DNA of 64,000 nt from Antedon mediterranea (Eukaryota > Echinodermata > Crinoidea > Comatulida > Antedonidae), in NCBI RefSeq assembly GCF_964355755.1, contig NC_092675.1, positions 997,001-1,061,000 on the forward strand. The letters run 5' to 3'. The notes beneath the pieces are model-generated. The model was not told the DNA's origin. It ran no database searches and saw only the letters and a list, made by a program, of their open reading frames with translations. How positions within the stretch are numbered: the first letter of the stretch is position 1; each line of letters starts with the position of its first letter. Made by a program: the position numbers and the translations under genes. Below, piece after piece: positions 11,201 through 25,200 of this stretch.

Positions 11201-13243
11201 CAGACGAAATGTAATCAAATTAATTTACCTGTTAATTACGTAAACTTGTTGTTTTTGGCTCAAATTTTTGACGTAAAGCTTTGATATGGCCAATTTAAAT
11301 TTAGAATATTTTGACATTCATTTTTTGTGTTTCAGGGGACAATACATATTTAATTGTTCAAAACATATTCACTGGCTTCGCGAATAAACTTTGTGAATAG
11401 GCCTAAACGGAAGAGGATATTAGTAGCCCAATAAAACAAAATTGACGTACAAGCATGTTTCTGAGTTTAGTTATATAATGAATCAATTTAAATATACATA
11501 TAGAAAAATATAATGTTAAAGTTTTATCTTCAAATAATGTAAACGTAAAAATAAAATACCTAGTACTTTACCTTTAAGCATAGTTGTTGCTTCGATATTT
11601 GCACTTGCAGGCCCCTTTCCACCAACTCCTTCACCCCCTACTGTGAAAGTATATTTTGTACAAGGGGTTAAATTATCTAGCACTACATACCGCTGGTTGT
11701 GTTCGACTGAACCTTCTATGGGTTCACAGTTACCGTGCCTCAATACATAGTTGTATCTATCAATAATACCTCGTCTATGACCACAGGTAATTTCTTCCCA
11801 TGTAAAATTCAATGATCGAACACTGATTGCATCATACGTTATGTCATCTGGTGCTGCATCAGGGGCTACAATGGAAAAGAAATTTTCATTTGGTAACATT
11901 TAGTCTAATTCTCTTATTTTTACCATCAGTATTGGTTGGTAAAGAAAAATTTACTTCTTTCCTTCATAATTTTATTCCTGTCAATATAAAATGAAGAATG
12001 AATATTGCTCTATCTTTGTAGTAAAGTTTCTTACCAATTGTATCCTAATGGTGATGATTCGCTGTTTGTCTGATTTAAACACATTAAATCAAATTACATC
12101 TTACCTTCTTGTTCTGTAGTGTCAGAACCAGTCCTACCAAATCCATAAGTAATATCCCCATTACTTTGGGCTACTCCAGCCAATACAACAACATCGTAGG
12201 TGGAAAATGGTGTTAGTTCTTTTAATATAAACTTAGTCATAGAACCACCAAAACGTTCCATGGTATATTCCAGCGATTCACGTTGACATCCATCAAATAA
12301 TGTTCTTCTGTACTTTATTTGGTACTGAACTATTTGACAATAGACCACATCAGACACTGACCAAGTTACATTCAAACTTATAGATTGATGAGGTTGAACA
12401 TTTACAGATACTGTGCTTGGAGCTATAGTAAAAATTGGTTACGCTTAATGTATAAATTTAAACAAAAATATTGAATATGGTGTCAAGTAAAGTAAAACAA
12501 AAATACTGACAAAGCAAATAGCATATTTGCTGACAATTAGAAACAAGGCCAACAGCCATTAAGTCGCGTGCTACAATGCATAGTGATACCGGACAGACAG
12601 ACCGACAGACAGACCGACAGACAGACAGACCGACCGACCGACATAGTGAACTATACTGACCGAAATTACTGAACATGTTTAAAAATGTTGAAATGTTTAA
12701 AAACATTTATATTTTTTTAATTTACACGTGCGTAGCCTGTCACTTTCGACGTGCTCGTATAACGTAATTTCGAGTTGAAAAGTAAGTCAAGAAAACAGAA
12801 ATCGGGCAAAAAGAATGCGCAATAACATTTAACGCGCAGTGCGCGCGCAAAAATATGCGCACTCATGGCAATTTTGTAAACGCTTAAAATTGCCTGAAAT
12901 GTACTCTTATTTCATCGAAAATAAATTTTGAAAATTTTAAGCGCCCGTACGCATGCGTTACATGCGCTACGCATGTAATTGTATTGCCATATGATGATTT
13001 TTGCCCTGAAATTTATTAGTACCAAATTTTATATAATTGTGATTCATGGTTGTTAAGATATGATTACAAACGTGATTTCGTTAAATCGTGCGTAGACCAC
13101 GTAATTTTTTATTGCGCACCGTGAAAACATAACCACATCGATTCCTGGCCATAAGGAATATTCTGTGAAAAATTGACTTAGCTAGATTAAACTGATATCA
13201 AGATAAGGTCAGAAAGCGATAAAACGCATAGTGATACCGGACC

Positions 13244-13290
<47 letters not shown>

Positions 13291-16200
13291 CGACCAACCG
13301 ACCGACATAGTGAACTATAGAGTCGCTTCCACGCGACTAAAAATAGTGGTTCTTTTTGAAAATGTATTTAAATACAGTATACTGCGCATTTTTAATTTAA
13401 TTTTTTCCTTAGGAACTAACAAAAGTTTTAGTTTTAAACGGAATAATACTAATAAATTGAATAATGTTAATTTACTGAAAACACAAATAGACTTCTTTAC
13501 ATATAAAATTAATGTTGTTAGGCATATTCCAATTATAATGTACAAAAGTGATGTACTTACCTGCAGTATTCATAATAATATCAGGTCCACTACTAAATTC
13601 TCCACAGCCAACTGATGTGCATGCAGCTACCTGTGGTGTCACAATTTCACAGGGGTACACTCCTGTAATTGTTGCATGTTGAGCGGATGTTTCCTCTGCG
13701 CCAATTGTATTTCCATCCTCATCAACAACTTGAACAATGTAATTTATGATTTCTCCTCTCCTTTTTAGACAGGAAACCGAGCCAAAGGTGATCGTGATCG
13801 ATCCAGCAACTTCATTTGTTGCAGGAATGGAAACTTTCCCTTCTATATCTTCTGGGCCATCAATGGGCTCTGTTAAAACAAAGATTGAATATAAAATCAA
13901 CAATATATAAAATACATATACTGTATAAGAAGACTATAAATAACTATAAATAGATCGAGTGTCTTATCTTCATTTTTGCAACAACAAAAATGATACATTT
14001 ACAATTAAACTTACTAAACAAATAAAAAACAATGTGTAAAATCAATGTATTGATCATTTGAGAATGAAATGAATAAAATAGTGGTTAACGCCACAAAAGA
14101 GAAAAAAAAACAATGTGTAAAATTGTTTAATCAAGTAGTTACAGACCTTTTTCATTAGTTGTTGCATTGACAGTTATTATTGGTCCTTCTATGTGTTGAT
14201 GATGAGTGACACTGATTCTGATTTTATATCTTGAATACGGCTCAAGATTACCAATGGTGTGACTGAGTCCTGTTACAGTTTCAGTATCTACAGTATCATC
14301 TTCATTTTCACCACATAAACCCTGATTTTCAAGTTGGTATTCCAATGTGTAGTGTTCAATCTGACAGTGTTCATATTCTGGTGCTTCCCATGTTACCGAT
14401 ATGAATTGGTTTCCACTTTCAACATTGATATTTTGGACAGCATCAAGAACTAATTGAAACAGATTTATAAAGAAAATTAAAAATCATTTTATTCATTCAT
14501 TTTCTTCATTCATTTTACAAACCAGATTGATACTGATGTATACGGAGTGAATAATGTACATTACTTATAATTTCCCTTCCGTAATATAAATCAGCAACAA
14601 TATAATAAACTTCAGGATACTATCAAACTACATTTTTACAATAATTTAACAATTAACAAATGCGTTATATCCTTAATGGTTGAAAATACTAATTCAATGA
14701 ATAAACTTCTTTGCTTTGTCTATTCTTTAATATAATGTGTAGGTAGGTAGGCTTAGACAATCTCCATAGTACTGTAATAATCTTTTTCCTTTAATGTTTA
14801 AATATTTAGTATTCAGATCAGACATGTCTTCTACAACCTTAATAGTTGTGTTTTGCCATTTGGTAATATATAAAACTCATTGAATTTAGATACTGTAAGT
14901 ATTACCTTCTGAATGTGTTATTATTTGAACTGCATCAGAAAATGGTCCATCACCAGCAGAATTGGTAGCTGCAACACTGACATAGTATGTAGTACATGGG
15001 TCCAGATCACTGATACGTGCCATAGTTTCTGTTGCTGATACTGTTATTATTTGTTGTATTCTGTTGTTATTTCCATATCGCAATGTATAGTCACTAAGTG
15101 AATTACATCTCTCTGGACTAATACTTATTGGCTAAATGAGTAGAAAGAGCTGTAACGCTTGGAAATTACTTAAAGTTACAGTACAGTATACTCCACTGGC
15201 GTTAAACAAAAACAATATATTTTAATTAAAGATGTATTGTCCCCCTGAAAAAATAATTCTTAAACAAATTTTTGTTGAATATTCAATTTTAATGCAACGT
15301 AATAGTTATCCACTTAGACCAAAAATAGGATCTAAAAAAATGTATTTACCTGAAAAAATGTAATTAAAAGCACAAAATGGTCAAATTGGCTGCCAGCAAA
15401 TGGATTTTTGGTTGAATTTAACCATTTATTTTGTCATTTTACAAGTGAAAACATTATTGTTTTCCGTTTTTTTTCTACGGAAGTGATTAACTTTATATTA
15501 ACTAGAAAATGAGGTATTCAAAGTCTGATTTGATTAATCTTTATTTTTCATGTTTTTGGGGGACAATACATCTTTAAATGGTAATAGATCTTAGCTGTGA
15601 TCCACTAATACCCAATAGATATCTGAGTTTTCTATCACTGTTTTTGGCTGTTTGGTCTGAAACATACTTGGACAAAATAACACAACTTTACTACCTGCCA
15701 CTGTACTTGTATTTCATTATCAGAAACTGCAGAAACTTGAACATCGGAAGGCATCATGATAGGAGCTAAAAAAACAAACAAACAAAGGTCAATATTGTCT
15801 TTGATTTCGAAAATGAATTATTCAATCGAGAACACAATGGCAATTTATGGATAGCATTTGTACGTGTGTTCGTTTGACAATTTCTTTGTTTTTTGTTGGT
15901 TTTTATGCTATTGCACACATTAAATTGATCGAAATTGTCCTGTGGAGGTTTAATCTGCATCTGAAAAGAACACTGGAATGAAGGAAATCTCAATACATAA
16001 CATTCTTATGTTCATGCAAATGTTTTACTTACGGCGACAAGGAATAGTGAATTGTGTCAAAGGACTGATGCTACCAGTTCCTAGGTTTCCAGGCCGTACG
16101 GCTGCCACACCAAACTCATATTCTACTCCCCGTTGAAAGCCATTATTATTATCTCCATCAATATCTAAAACAATTGACCACCCTGCAACTGTATTAGAGC

Positions 16201-19200
16201 ATGATTCCCAGGTCTCGCCAGTTTGTTGATAGCAGACATGATATCCTATTACAGGGCCGTCTCCATTATCTTCTGATTTTGTCCATTCATTCCACGATAC
16301 TGCCACTGTAGCATTTGATGCTATCACGCTGGGGTTTACTGTCATTACTGGCTGATCTAAAAGTAATATTTATTGAACACAAGTATTACTGATATTTAAA
16401 TATAGTATATGCAGTAACTGGTTCTAGGACACCTACCCCCTAGACAGTTACCCCCCGGATGTTTACCACCCGGACAACTACCCCCTTAGGACATCTACCC
16501 CCCGGACAACTACCCCCGGACAACTACCCCCTTAGGACAACTACCCCCTTAGGATAACAACCCCCCGGACAACTACCCCCCGGACAACCACCCCCTTAGG
16601 ACAACTACCCCTTAGGATAACTACCCCCGGTCAACTAACCCCGGTCAACTACCCCCCGGTCAACTACCCCCCGGTCAACAAAAGTAGACAAATATATAGG
16701 ACCGGTTTCTGTAAAAATGAAATCATCTGTTTTTAACGGGTGTTTCGAAACTAGAGACCCGAGACCAGAGACCTGACACGAGACCCAATACGAAAAGGGA
16801 GACCTATATTTGGGTCTCCCTTTTCGTATATTAGGGTCTCCCTTTTCGTATAGTGTGGTCTCTCTTTTCGTATAGTGGGGTCTCCTTTTTCTTATAGTGG
16901 GGTCTCCCTTTTCTTATAGTGGGTCTCCCTTTTCGTATATTTGGGGTCTCCCATTTTGTATATTTGGGTCTCCCTTTTCGTATAATTGGGTCTCCCTTTT
17001 CGTATATTTAGGTCTCCCTTTTCGTATATTAGGGTCTCCCTTTTCGTCGTATAGTGGGGTCTCCCTTTTCGTATAGTGGGGTCTCCCTTTTCGTACGTGG
17101 GTCTCTCTTTTCGTATTGGGTCTTGGGTATCTGGTCTCGCTAGACCCTAGATGTGCTAGATTTAAAGTACCGTATTTATTGAAAAAACGGCCTAGGCTGT
17201 TTATTGTTTAGGTGGTTTTTAGGTGGACATTTATTGGAAGAAAGTTGTTTATTCAATGGGAGGGGGTTTAATCTAATGGAAATAGACGCCGATTATTCCA
17301 TATGATGTTTCATGGGAGTGACATGGTCACCGTTTATTTGAGGGAAATTTATTTAAAGATCGCCGTTTATTCGGTGAGTGAACATTGAGGTCAAATATCA
17401 AAAGTGATATTATTCTTCAAGTGTACAAAAATACATATAGTATGACAAATTTGAGACAAAAATTAATTCTTTTAAGACCAGTGGTTATCGAAGCATTGTC
17501 CTGACGCAAAAATTATTATTATTATTAGCGAACCCAGTCTTTACCGTAAATACAGGGAGTACTATATAATACGTTCGACTATCCTATGATCATGTGTGAC
17601 AATCTTCAGTTTATACCAGGCTATATTTATGTCAATCTTTTACTTTTGTTTACAATAATGAATAGTAATTCGTCAAAGTAACGAATTAAAATATAGTTAT
17701 TAATTCCTATTATACACTGTTGCAGGCGAGTCAGGTTGTTGAATGGTCTGGGTGGTAGTTGTCCGTCCGGGGGGGTAGTTGTTCTAAAGGGATAGTTTTC
17801 TGGGTGGTAGTTGTCCAGGGGTTAGTTGTCCTACGGAGGTAGTTGTCCTAAAAGATTATTTGCCCTCGGAGTATTGTCCAGGTAGGAGGTAGTTGTCCTA
17901 CGGGGAGTATTGTGTCAGAGGTAGTTGTCCGCGGGGTAATTACCCGGGGGGGGGGGGTGTTAATTCTTCGGGGGTTATTGTCAGGGGGTAATTGTTCCTA
18001 GGGGGTAATTGTCCGGGGGGTAGTTGTCCAGGGGTTAGTTGTCCTACGGAGGTAGTTGTCCTAAAAGATTATTTGCCCTCGGAGTATTGTCCAGGAAGTA
18101 GTTGTCCTACGGGGAGTATTGTGTCAGAGGTAGTTGTCCGCGGGGTAATTACCCTTGGGGGGGGGGTAATTGTCCGGAGGGTAATTGTCCGGGGGTAATT
18201 GTTCCTAGGGGGTAATTGTCCGGGGGGTAGTTGTCCAGGGGGTAGTTGTCCTAAGGGGGTTGTTGTCCGGGGGGGGGGGGTATTTGTCCGGGGGGTAGTT
18301 GTCCTAAAGGGGTAGTTGTCCTAAGGGGGTAGTGGTCCAGGTGGTGGTTGTCCGGGGGGTAGTTTTCCGGGGGGTAAATGTCCAGGGGGTGAATATCCGG
18401 ATACGGCAGTAACTACATAACATAATCAATTAATCTTTTTAAAATGTGAAATAGTGACGATTTCAAAATGAATTGATTCCCTTGTTTGTCTGCGCTCCAG
18501 TCTTATCCCTGATGCTTGCATTTTATTATATTAAAAGTGCTTTGGATCAAACTTTGCAACCAAACGAAAACAAATATGTACAACAACAACAACAACAACA
18601 AAACATTATAATTGCAAATAATAAACAAAATACTTGCCATAAATTGTTACAACTTCCTCAGTTTGTGCATTACCAAAAATACCTGACTGAACCTGACATT
18701 TAAAAACATCGCCTTCTTGAATACTAATACCCTTAAATATTACGATCTTTGTGTAGTTAAATTCTGTTACAGCACCATTCTGAAGAATGACATCACTCGC
18801 GTCCAATACTTGGATATCTTCGTCACTTGGTAGTGGATTAGCCTGGACAATACACGTGAGTGTCAATAATGCCCCTCGGTTGCAGGAAGGATCTTCTAAA
18901 GTGACTTTTGTTCTTCGATATCCATCTGGATAAAATATAAACCAAAATAGAAGAGAGTCTTGCAAAATCTTACATTTATTATTATATAGTGTAAAGCAAA
19001 CAAGGAAACAATTGCTTGAAAAATAAAGCCACATATTCAAATCGGGTAAATCATTCTTTCAGTCGTATTGTGTTATCTTAGTGTCAAAATGACTCACTTT
19101 ACTGCAGTATATACATTTCTTTACATCAATAATGCACGATTTTACTTTTTTAATTTAGACGTTTATAAGGTAGTCACTGCAATAAACAGTGTGAATAAAA

Positions 19201-22200
19201 CAAAAAGGGCTTGCCTATCAATTGCATAAACAGTTTAAAGAGTACACAAAATGAAGTACCCGCAGTAGAATAATTTTGGTCTCTTTTTAAAATACTTAAA
19301 ATCAAATATTGAACATAGAAATAGAAATGTATAGCATTTGTTTACCAAGTTGGCAATCAGATCCTATCCAAGGTTGTTTACATTTTCTATCACCACAACT
19401 TCCTGTGTTTCTGTCACATGGTCCATCATCTTCACAATGGCACTGGTATTTACATAGATCACCATACCATCCATCAGTACATTTATTAGGAACTAAAATG
19501 CAGATACAAATTAAGTTCCAAAAACACATGAATTACAAACGGTTACATAACATATTTATATATAATGACCACACCTTGACAGTTTTTTCCAGAATACGCA
19601 TCCTCACATGGTCCATCTGGACAGCCTATGCTTGGATCACAAGTCACACCAGCTGCACAGTGACATTGCTCACTACAAGTTGATCCATAATATCCTGTTG
19701 TTTCACAAGCTGTGGACAATTTTAAAACAAAATTTTTTTCGGCCGTCGTATCGTTTGAAATGTTTTTTAGAAGTGAAACCTTTGTTATGAAAACGTAAAC
19801 GTAAATTGTAAACTCTATGTTCATGATTGTTATTGATTTGATTCAGCAACTAGAACGTTTAATTTGCGTTAAAGCAATACCTAATACATACATGTAACAT
19901 AATATTAACAAGGCCATATACATGACTGAAGTCGCGTGCTCAAGTTAGTGTTTACCGACCAACCAACCGACCAACCAACCGACCGACATAGTGAGCTGTA
20001 GAGTCGCGTTGCACGCGACTAAAAATGAATTAAAATTGTTTTAGAGATCAAATTATTGTTAAAATCGTATACAATACTACGTGTTATACTAAGAAAAATC
20101 ATATTAAACCCTAAATAAAGTAGATGATATAATTTAATTACAATTAAAATAAGTACTTGACAAATTTGTCCATTTGAAGATGAACATCCTTGATTTGATT
20201 TTGAATAAGAATTAGTTTTCAACATTTAATTATTGATGAGAATAAAAGGATAAAATACGTTAATAACTAAAATAATTATATACTTTTGCTTACTTTCTTT
20301 GCAGTCAAGGTCTTTATATCCAGCCATGCAAGAGCATCCCAGTGGGTCTGGAACACATCCCATGTTACCAGAACAACCAGGATTGAGACTGCTACACAAA
20401 TTGGCACATTCCCTTCCCCACTGGTTATTTCCACAACCTAATCACCAGAAACATTAGTATACATCTTAATAATATTCTTGATCAAAATTATGATTTAAAT
20501 GATTTAAAATATAGCTATTTTTAACAATAAATTACCATAGAAATATAAAATTGTACAACTTTGTTTGGCCATCATATCAATAAACAGCTATAACAGTCTG
20601 GGGAAATACGACAGAGTTAAACAAAAATATTTTAAAGCGACATCAAAAAAGAGCTGCTCGAATTGTAACTAACAACTTCGATTATATTAATGTAAGGGGT
20701 GACGACATCATCCAGAACCTATCGTGGCAAACTCTTGAAGAGAAACGAGATTTCTCCCTAGCATGTCTAATGTATAAATGTGTTTACGGCCTTGCACCAA
20801 TTAGATTAGTAAATGAAATTGAATTGATTCGCGATATTCACACCCACTTAACACGTGGAGTAGAAAATTTGAATGTAACACAGGGCATCATTTATAAGGA
20901 GCGCCTGCGCGACCGCGCTCCTCCGCGCTCCTCAACAGGCTTCGAGGAGAGCAATTTATCGCGCTCCCTAATTTTCAAAATAGAGCCTAGCTTTTGACAG
21001 TGTTGATTTTTCTGTCAAGAGGCCTAAAAACACGTGGTTTTTTAAAAGTTAAAACCAATCTAGGCCTAGGCTAATAGTATATAAGCTAAGTTATAAAGCT
21101 ACAAGCCTAATGGCAGTCCCTCGTTTTTAAGGATCGCGAGCGCGATCGCAATCAACAACCTTCGAAAAGGAGAGCAATTCATCGCGCTCCATCTCACAGT
21201 ACAGTGCGAGGTACCAACAAAGGGGATTCCCCTGCCTGCGCGCATTCAAGGGCGAGTTTACTTCATCGCCTCATAGTGCAACCAGTACGGTGTCATAGAA
21301 ACACCTCCTTTACAGGAAGATCATGTCCCAACCAATAATTTTTCCCTTTATGTTTTTATGGAACGAGTTAATAAAATATATTTAATTTTAAAAGGAAACA
21401 TTAATATAGGAGGCCTAAATATAATGTTTATTATTTAAAAAAGCTTAGCTGCTGGTTGCTTTAATTATGTCATTTTGAAGATGGATTATTTCTTCGAAAG
21501 TTCTAACCAATTTTGGTCACTCAAATCCTCCTCAAAACACGTGCTGATGTGTGACGTCAGCATCTTCTAGAAACTCTCTCAGCCCTCCCCCTATTGTGCG
21601 TGCGCCCATGTGTGACACATGTAAACACGATCAAATATCTTTCTTAATTATTTTAAAATGACACTTTGTAACTTATTATCAATATTTTAATGGCTGTTGC
21701 ATGTTAGAATTGTATAATTTATGAATTGCAGGTAAATACTTTTCAGGTTTTCTGTCAGATTTCTAGGCCAACAAGCTAGGCTAGAAAAGCTAGGCTAACG
21801 GCATATAGTTGGCCAGGACAGGATTCTCCAGGCTCCTGAAACCCAATCTACCCAGGCAGGCCATAAAAAAAAAAATTGGCTTGAGTTTTTTGTACTGTAG
21901 AATAATACGATCCCCACGGAAAATATTGTGTGTAAAGGTGGGTGTGGGGGATTTTAGGGGAGAGGTACAGACAGTATACATTTGTTGTTCCCGGCGGGGG
22001 GGGGGGGGGGAAATGTGTACGATTTAAAATTTTTGCAAGGAGAGCGAATTGCTCTCCTCGGTGATTTGAGGAGAGCGATTTGTTGCTCTCCTGGGTTTTG
22101 CATACGTGATGCCCTGGTAACAATACCTAAATACACCCTTAGTAAAATGAATTCGTCCTTTAAAGTTGCAGGCGCAAAAATATGGAACAATTTACCAATT

Positions 22201-25200
22201 AATATTAAATCGGCACCAACAATTACGTCCTTTAAGGCTAGATACAAATCTCATTTCTTTTCATAAAAAACTGACATGTATTATATTTAATTAAGTTTCT
22301 CTTTTGTATATTTTGATTAAGACAGGACCACAATGTAAAACAGATACACTGTTATCTGATTGTTTTATCCTGTATAAATATATTATTTATTATTATTATT
22401 ATTATTATTAACAGGGCTTTTCTTTGAAACATCATTGATTAACGTAATATTTCAGTTTCAGTTTATTTTCCATTTCAATTTCTGAACATAAGATAAACAA
22501 CTTATGGATGGATAACCTATCGTTAGCCGGTCACCCGTTAGTGCAGTGACATTACAGACAACATAAAGACAAGACAAAGGTGCAATACATAACAAGACAT
22601 GTGAACACTTGTGTTTGCAACCCCTTGGATAAACTAATATATTTATATAAAGGAGAAAATTAGATATTATATTTCTTTTTGATCATAAAATGATAATTTT
22701 TAAATTACTTCTTAAGAAGGTTAACATGAAGATTACATATAGCTATTTTTGTTTTTACTAGTACATGGTAATAAAATCTGAATATCATCTGTTAGATATT
22801 TATCTGAAGAAAAAAGCACAGACTGAAAATGAAATGTTGGATAATTATTACAGTTACCTTTTATAAAATAACATTTGTATATTAAGTACACGTAGGCCTA
22901 TATAGTACACTGTATGTTTCGATATATTTGAAAAAAATTCAGAGTGAATTTTATTTTTTACAATTACATTTTTTGAAATCAAGACACGAACAGTATTTAT
23001 GTCTCTACCTTCACTACAGTCTTGTCCTTTGAATCCTGGTGGGCATACACACAGTCCAGAGACATCATCACATACACCACCATTATAACACGTAGGACAG
23101 AAGTTTTGACAATCAGCACCCCAGCGAGACGCTGAGCAACCTGGAGAAAGTACCTCAATTAAATGCATGTAATTGGTACAATCAAATCATCTCATAAGGT
23201 GATAAAAATCAGGGAAGAGTGAAATTGTAGTTTCACTCTTCCCTGATAAAATTAGTAGTCAGGAATAATATTAAGTTGTTCTCCGAATGTGCTTCCAATA
23301 AAATAAATACTTGAAAAAAAAATTGAGGCCATATGTAGTATGTGAAATCACTTTATTAATGGAAATTTGCTATAATCTTCAATTATATCAAATCTATTTA
23401 AATAACTATATACATGTTGTACGTTGTTACATTTTGATTGTGAATGATATTCAATTTAGAAATAATGTATGTCATGACTAAGGTGACTAAGTTTTTCAAA
23501 ACGTAAAGAATTAAAAAAAATTGTTCAAAAGTTTTACTTGACACTGCCAATCAAGTAAACAATTTAGACAAAGTCAAGTAGTATATTATATGTAGGCCTA
23601 TAAGTATTTTATATAATTAATCTCTTATAGTTATGTAATTCATTTATTTACCTCTTACAATAAGTCTTACAATGGCGTGTTTACTTTCCTGTCTTCTGTC
23701 ATTTAGGTAGCATTCATATATACCACCGTCGTCTTTCGTGACATATGGAATTGTGGTAGTGGTTAAACCAGACCAGCTGTCAATAACATTTCCATCACGT
23801 CGCCATCTTAGATCATCTGCATCACCTTCTGTTAACTGCATCTTTATTGTAACAGTTTCTCCAAAACTTACAGTCTGTGTTTGCTTTTTAGGTTTGATAT
23901 AAGCTTTAAAAACAATGGCTATATCTATCATTTTAATTTACTAAGCTGTATATTAAATACACTTTATAAATTTATAATTTATTCGTCGTAATCAATCAAA
24001 ACATATACGAAAAGTGTCTTCTTTGGCAGGTAATAAGATATTTAAAACACCGTTTAAAATACATTTCAAATACGGTGCTTTTAAAAGCATAAAATTATGT
24101 TTAATAAATTATATTTAAAATACTGGATTGAACGTTTCTGTTAAATTTCGAATTATAAATGTGAATTGAATTTTGAAATAAATATGGTTTTAATTATTTT
24201 GATCTTGGTGGTTAACGCTTTCTTTTCGTACTAACCTTCATTTGCTAGTATAATTAAAGGAATGTATGACGATGACATTTGGTTTCTCAAACCTGTCAAA
24301 TTACAGAAGAAAGCTCCAACTCTGTGACTGCCAGCTGATTCTGACAAAAATTGCCTGTAATAATAGCGCTTGTCTCTAAAATGTTTTCCATGTTCAGGTG
24401 TATATGATCTTTGTATGTTATCGCCACTTCCAGTATCAACTACCCGTCCAAATGTTATGCTGAGGGTTTGTGGATCTTCTACATATTCGATATAGCTACC
24501 GATAAAAGCATAGTCAGTTATGGGAGCGAGTGAGCGAAGAGGATCAACAGTTACACATGTTTGATCAGCAATGTCACCTAAAAAAAAACACGTTTGTGTG
24601 AAAATGTTTTACTCTATACAAATAAATTCTTTTTATTTCTTTTCTGTAGATGTAACCCACATTTATTAATTCTCTCTAGCACATTTCAGTAAAATCACAT
24701 AAATAATGAGATTTTAAAAGTGTTATAAAAAGATATTGGCATTATTAAACTAAAAACATTTTATAGGCTTTAAAATAATCACATAACATATCAAACAAAT
24801 TAATACAAACATATCCTCCAATTATGGTGTACGGTATGTTTATATCACAAAATAATGTTTTTTTGTTAATGTATACTATATTATTATCTTAATATTTAAG
24901 CTTTATGCTAATTGCAATTTTTAAATAAAACTAATTAAAAATGGATTAATCATGATATAGGCTTATATTTCTATTTTCCTTTATTTTGTGGTGGAAACCC
25001 TCTTCTATATATAAATTTACGTAAGGGCAAAATTCGGTAAATCGCGCCTTACTTTTAGAATTTGTACTCGATGGTACATAAAGTTGTTTCGTATTTTCGG
25101 TACTGATTTTAACCACCTGATGTAACCCTGACGATTAAAACGAATTTAGGTTCAACGATTTGCCCCAAATAGGGGTGTTTTCCAATCGTGGTATACACTG

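Noticed and set aside
12592-12645. Protein with repeated CRSV residues (minus strand)
   Set aside because: It is the GACA/GACC microsatellite translated.
20770-20997. Host gene of 75 residues
   Set aside because: The first part is LINE reverse transcriptase C-terminus; the second part (after 20880) is the inserted DNA transposon.
23208-23247. Possible microRNA hairpin
   Set aside because: The 17-bp perfect stem with a 6-base loop is too short for a pre-miRNA and does not extend.
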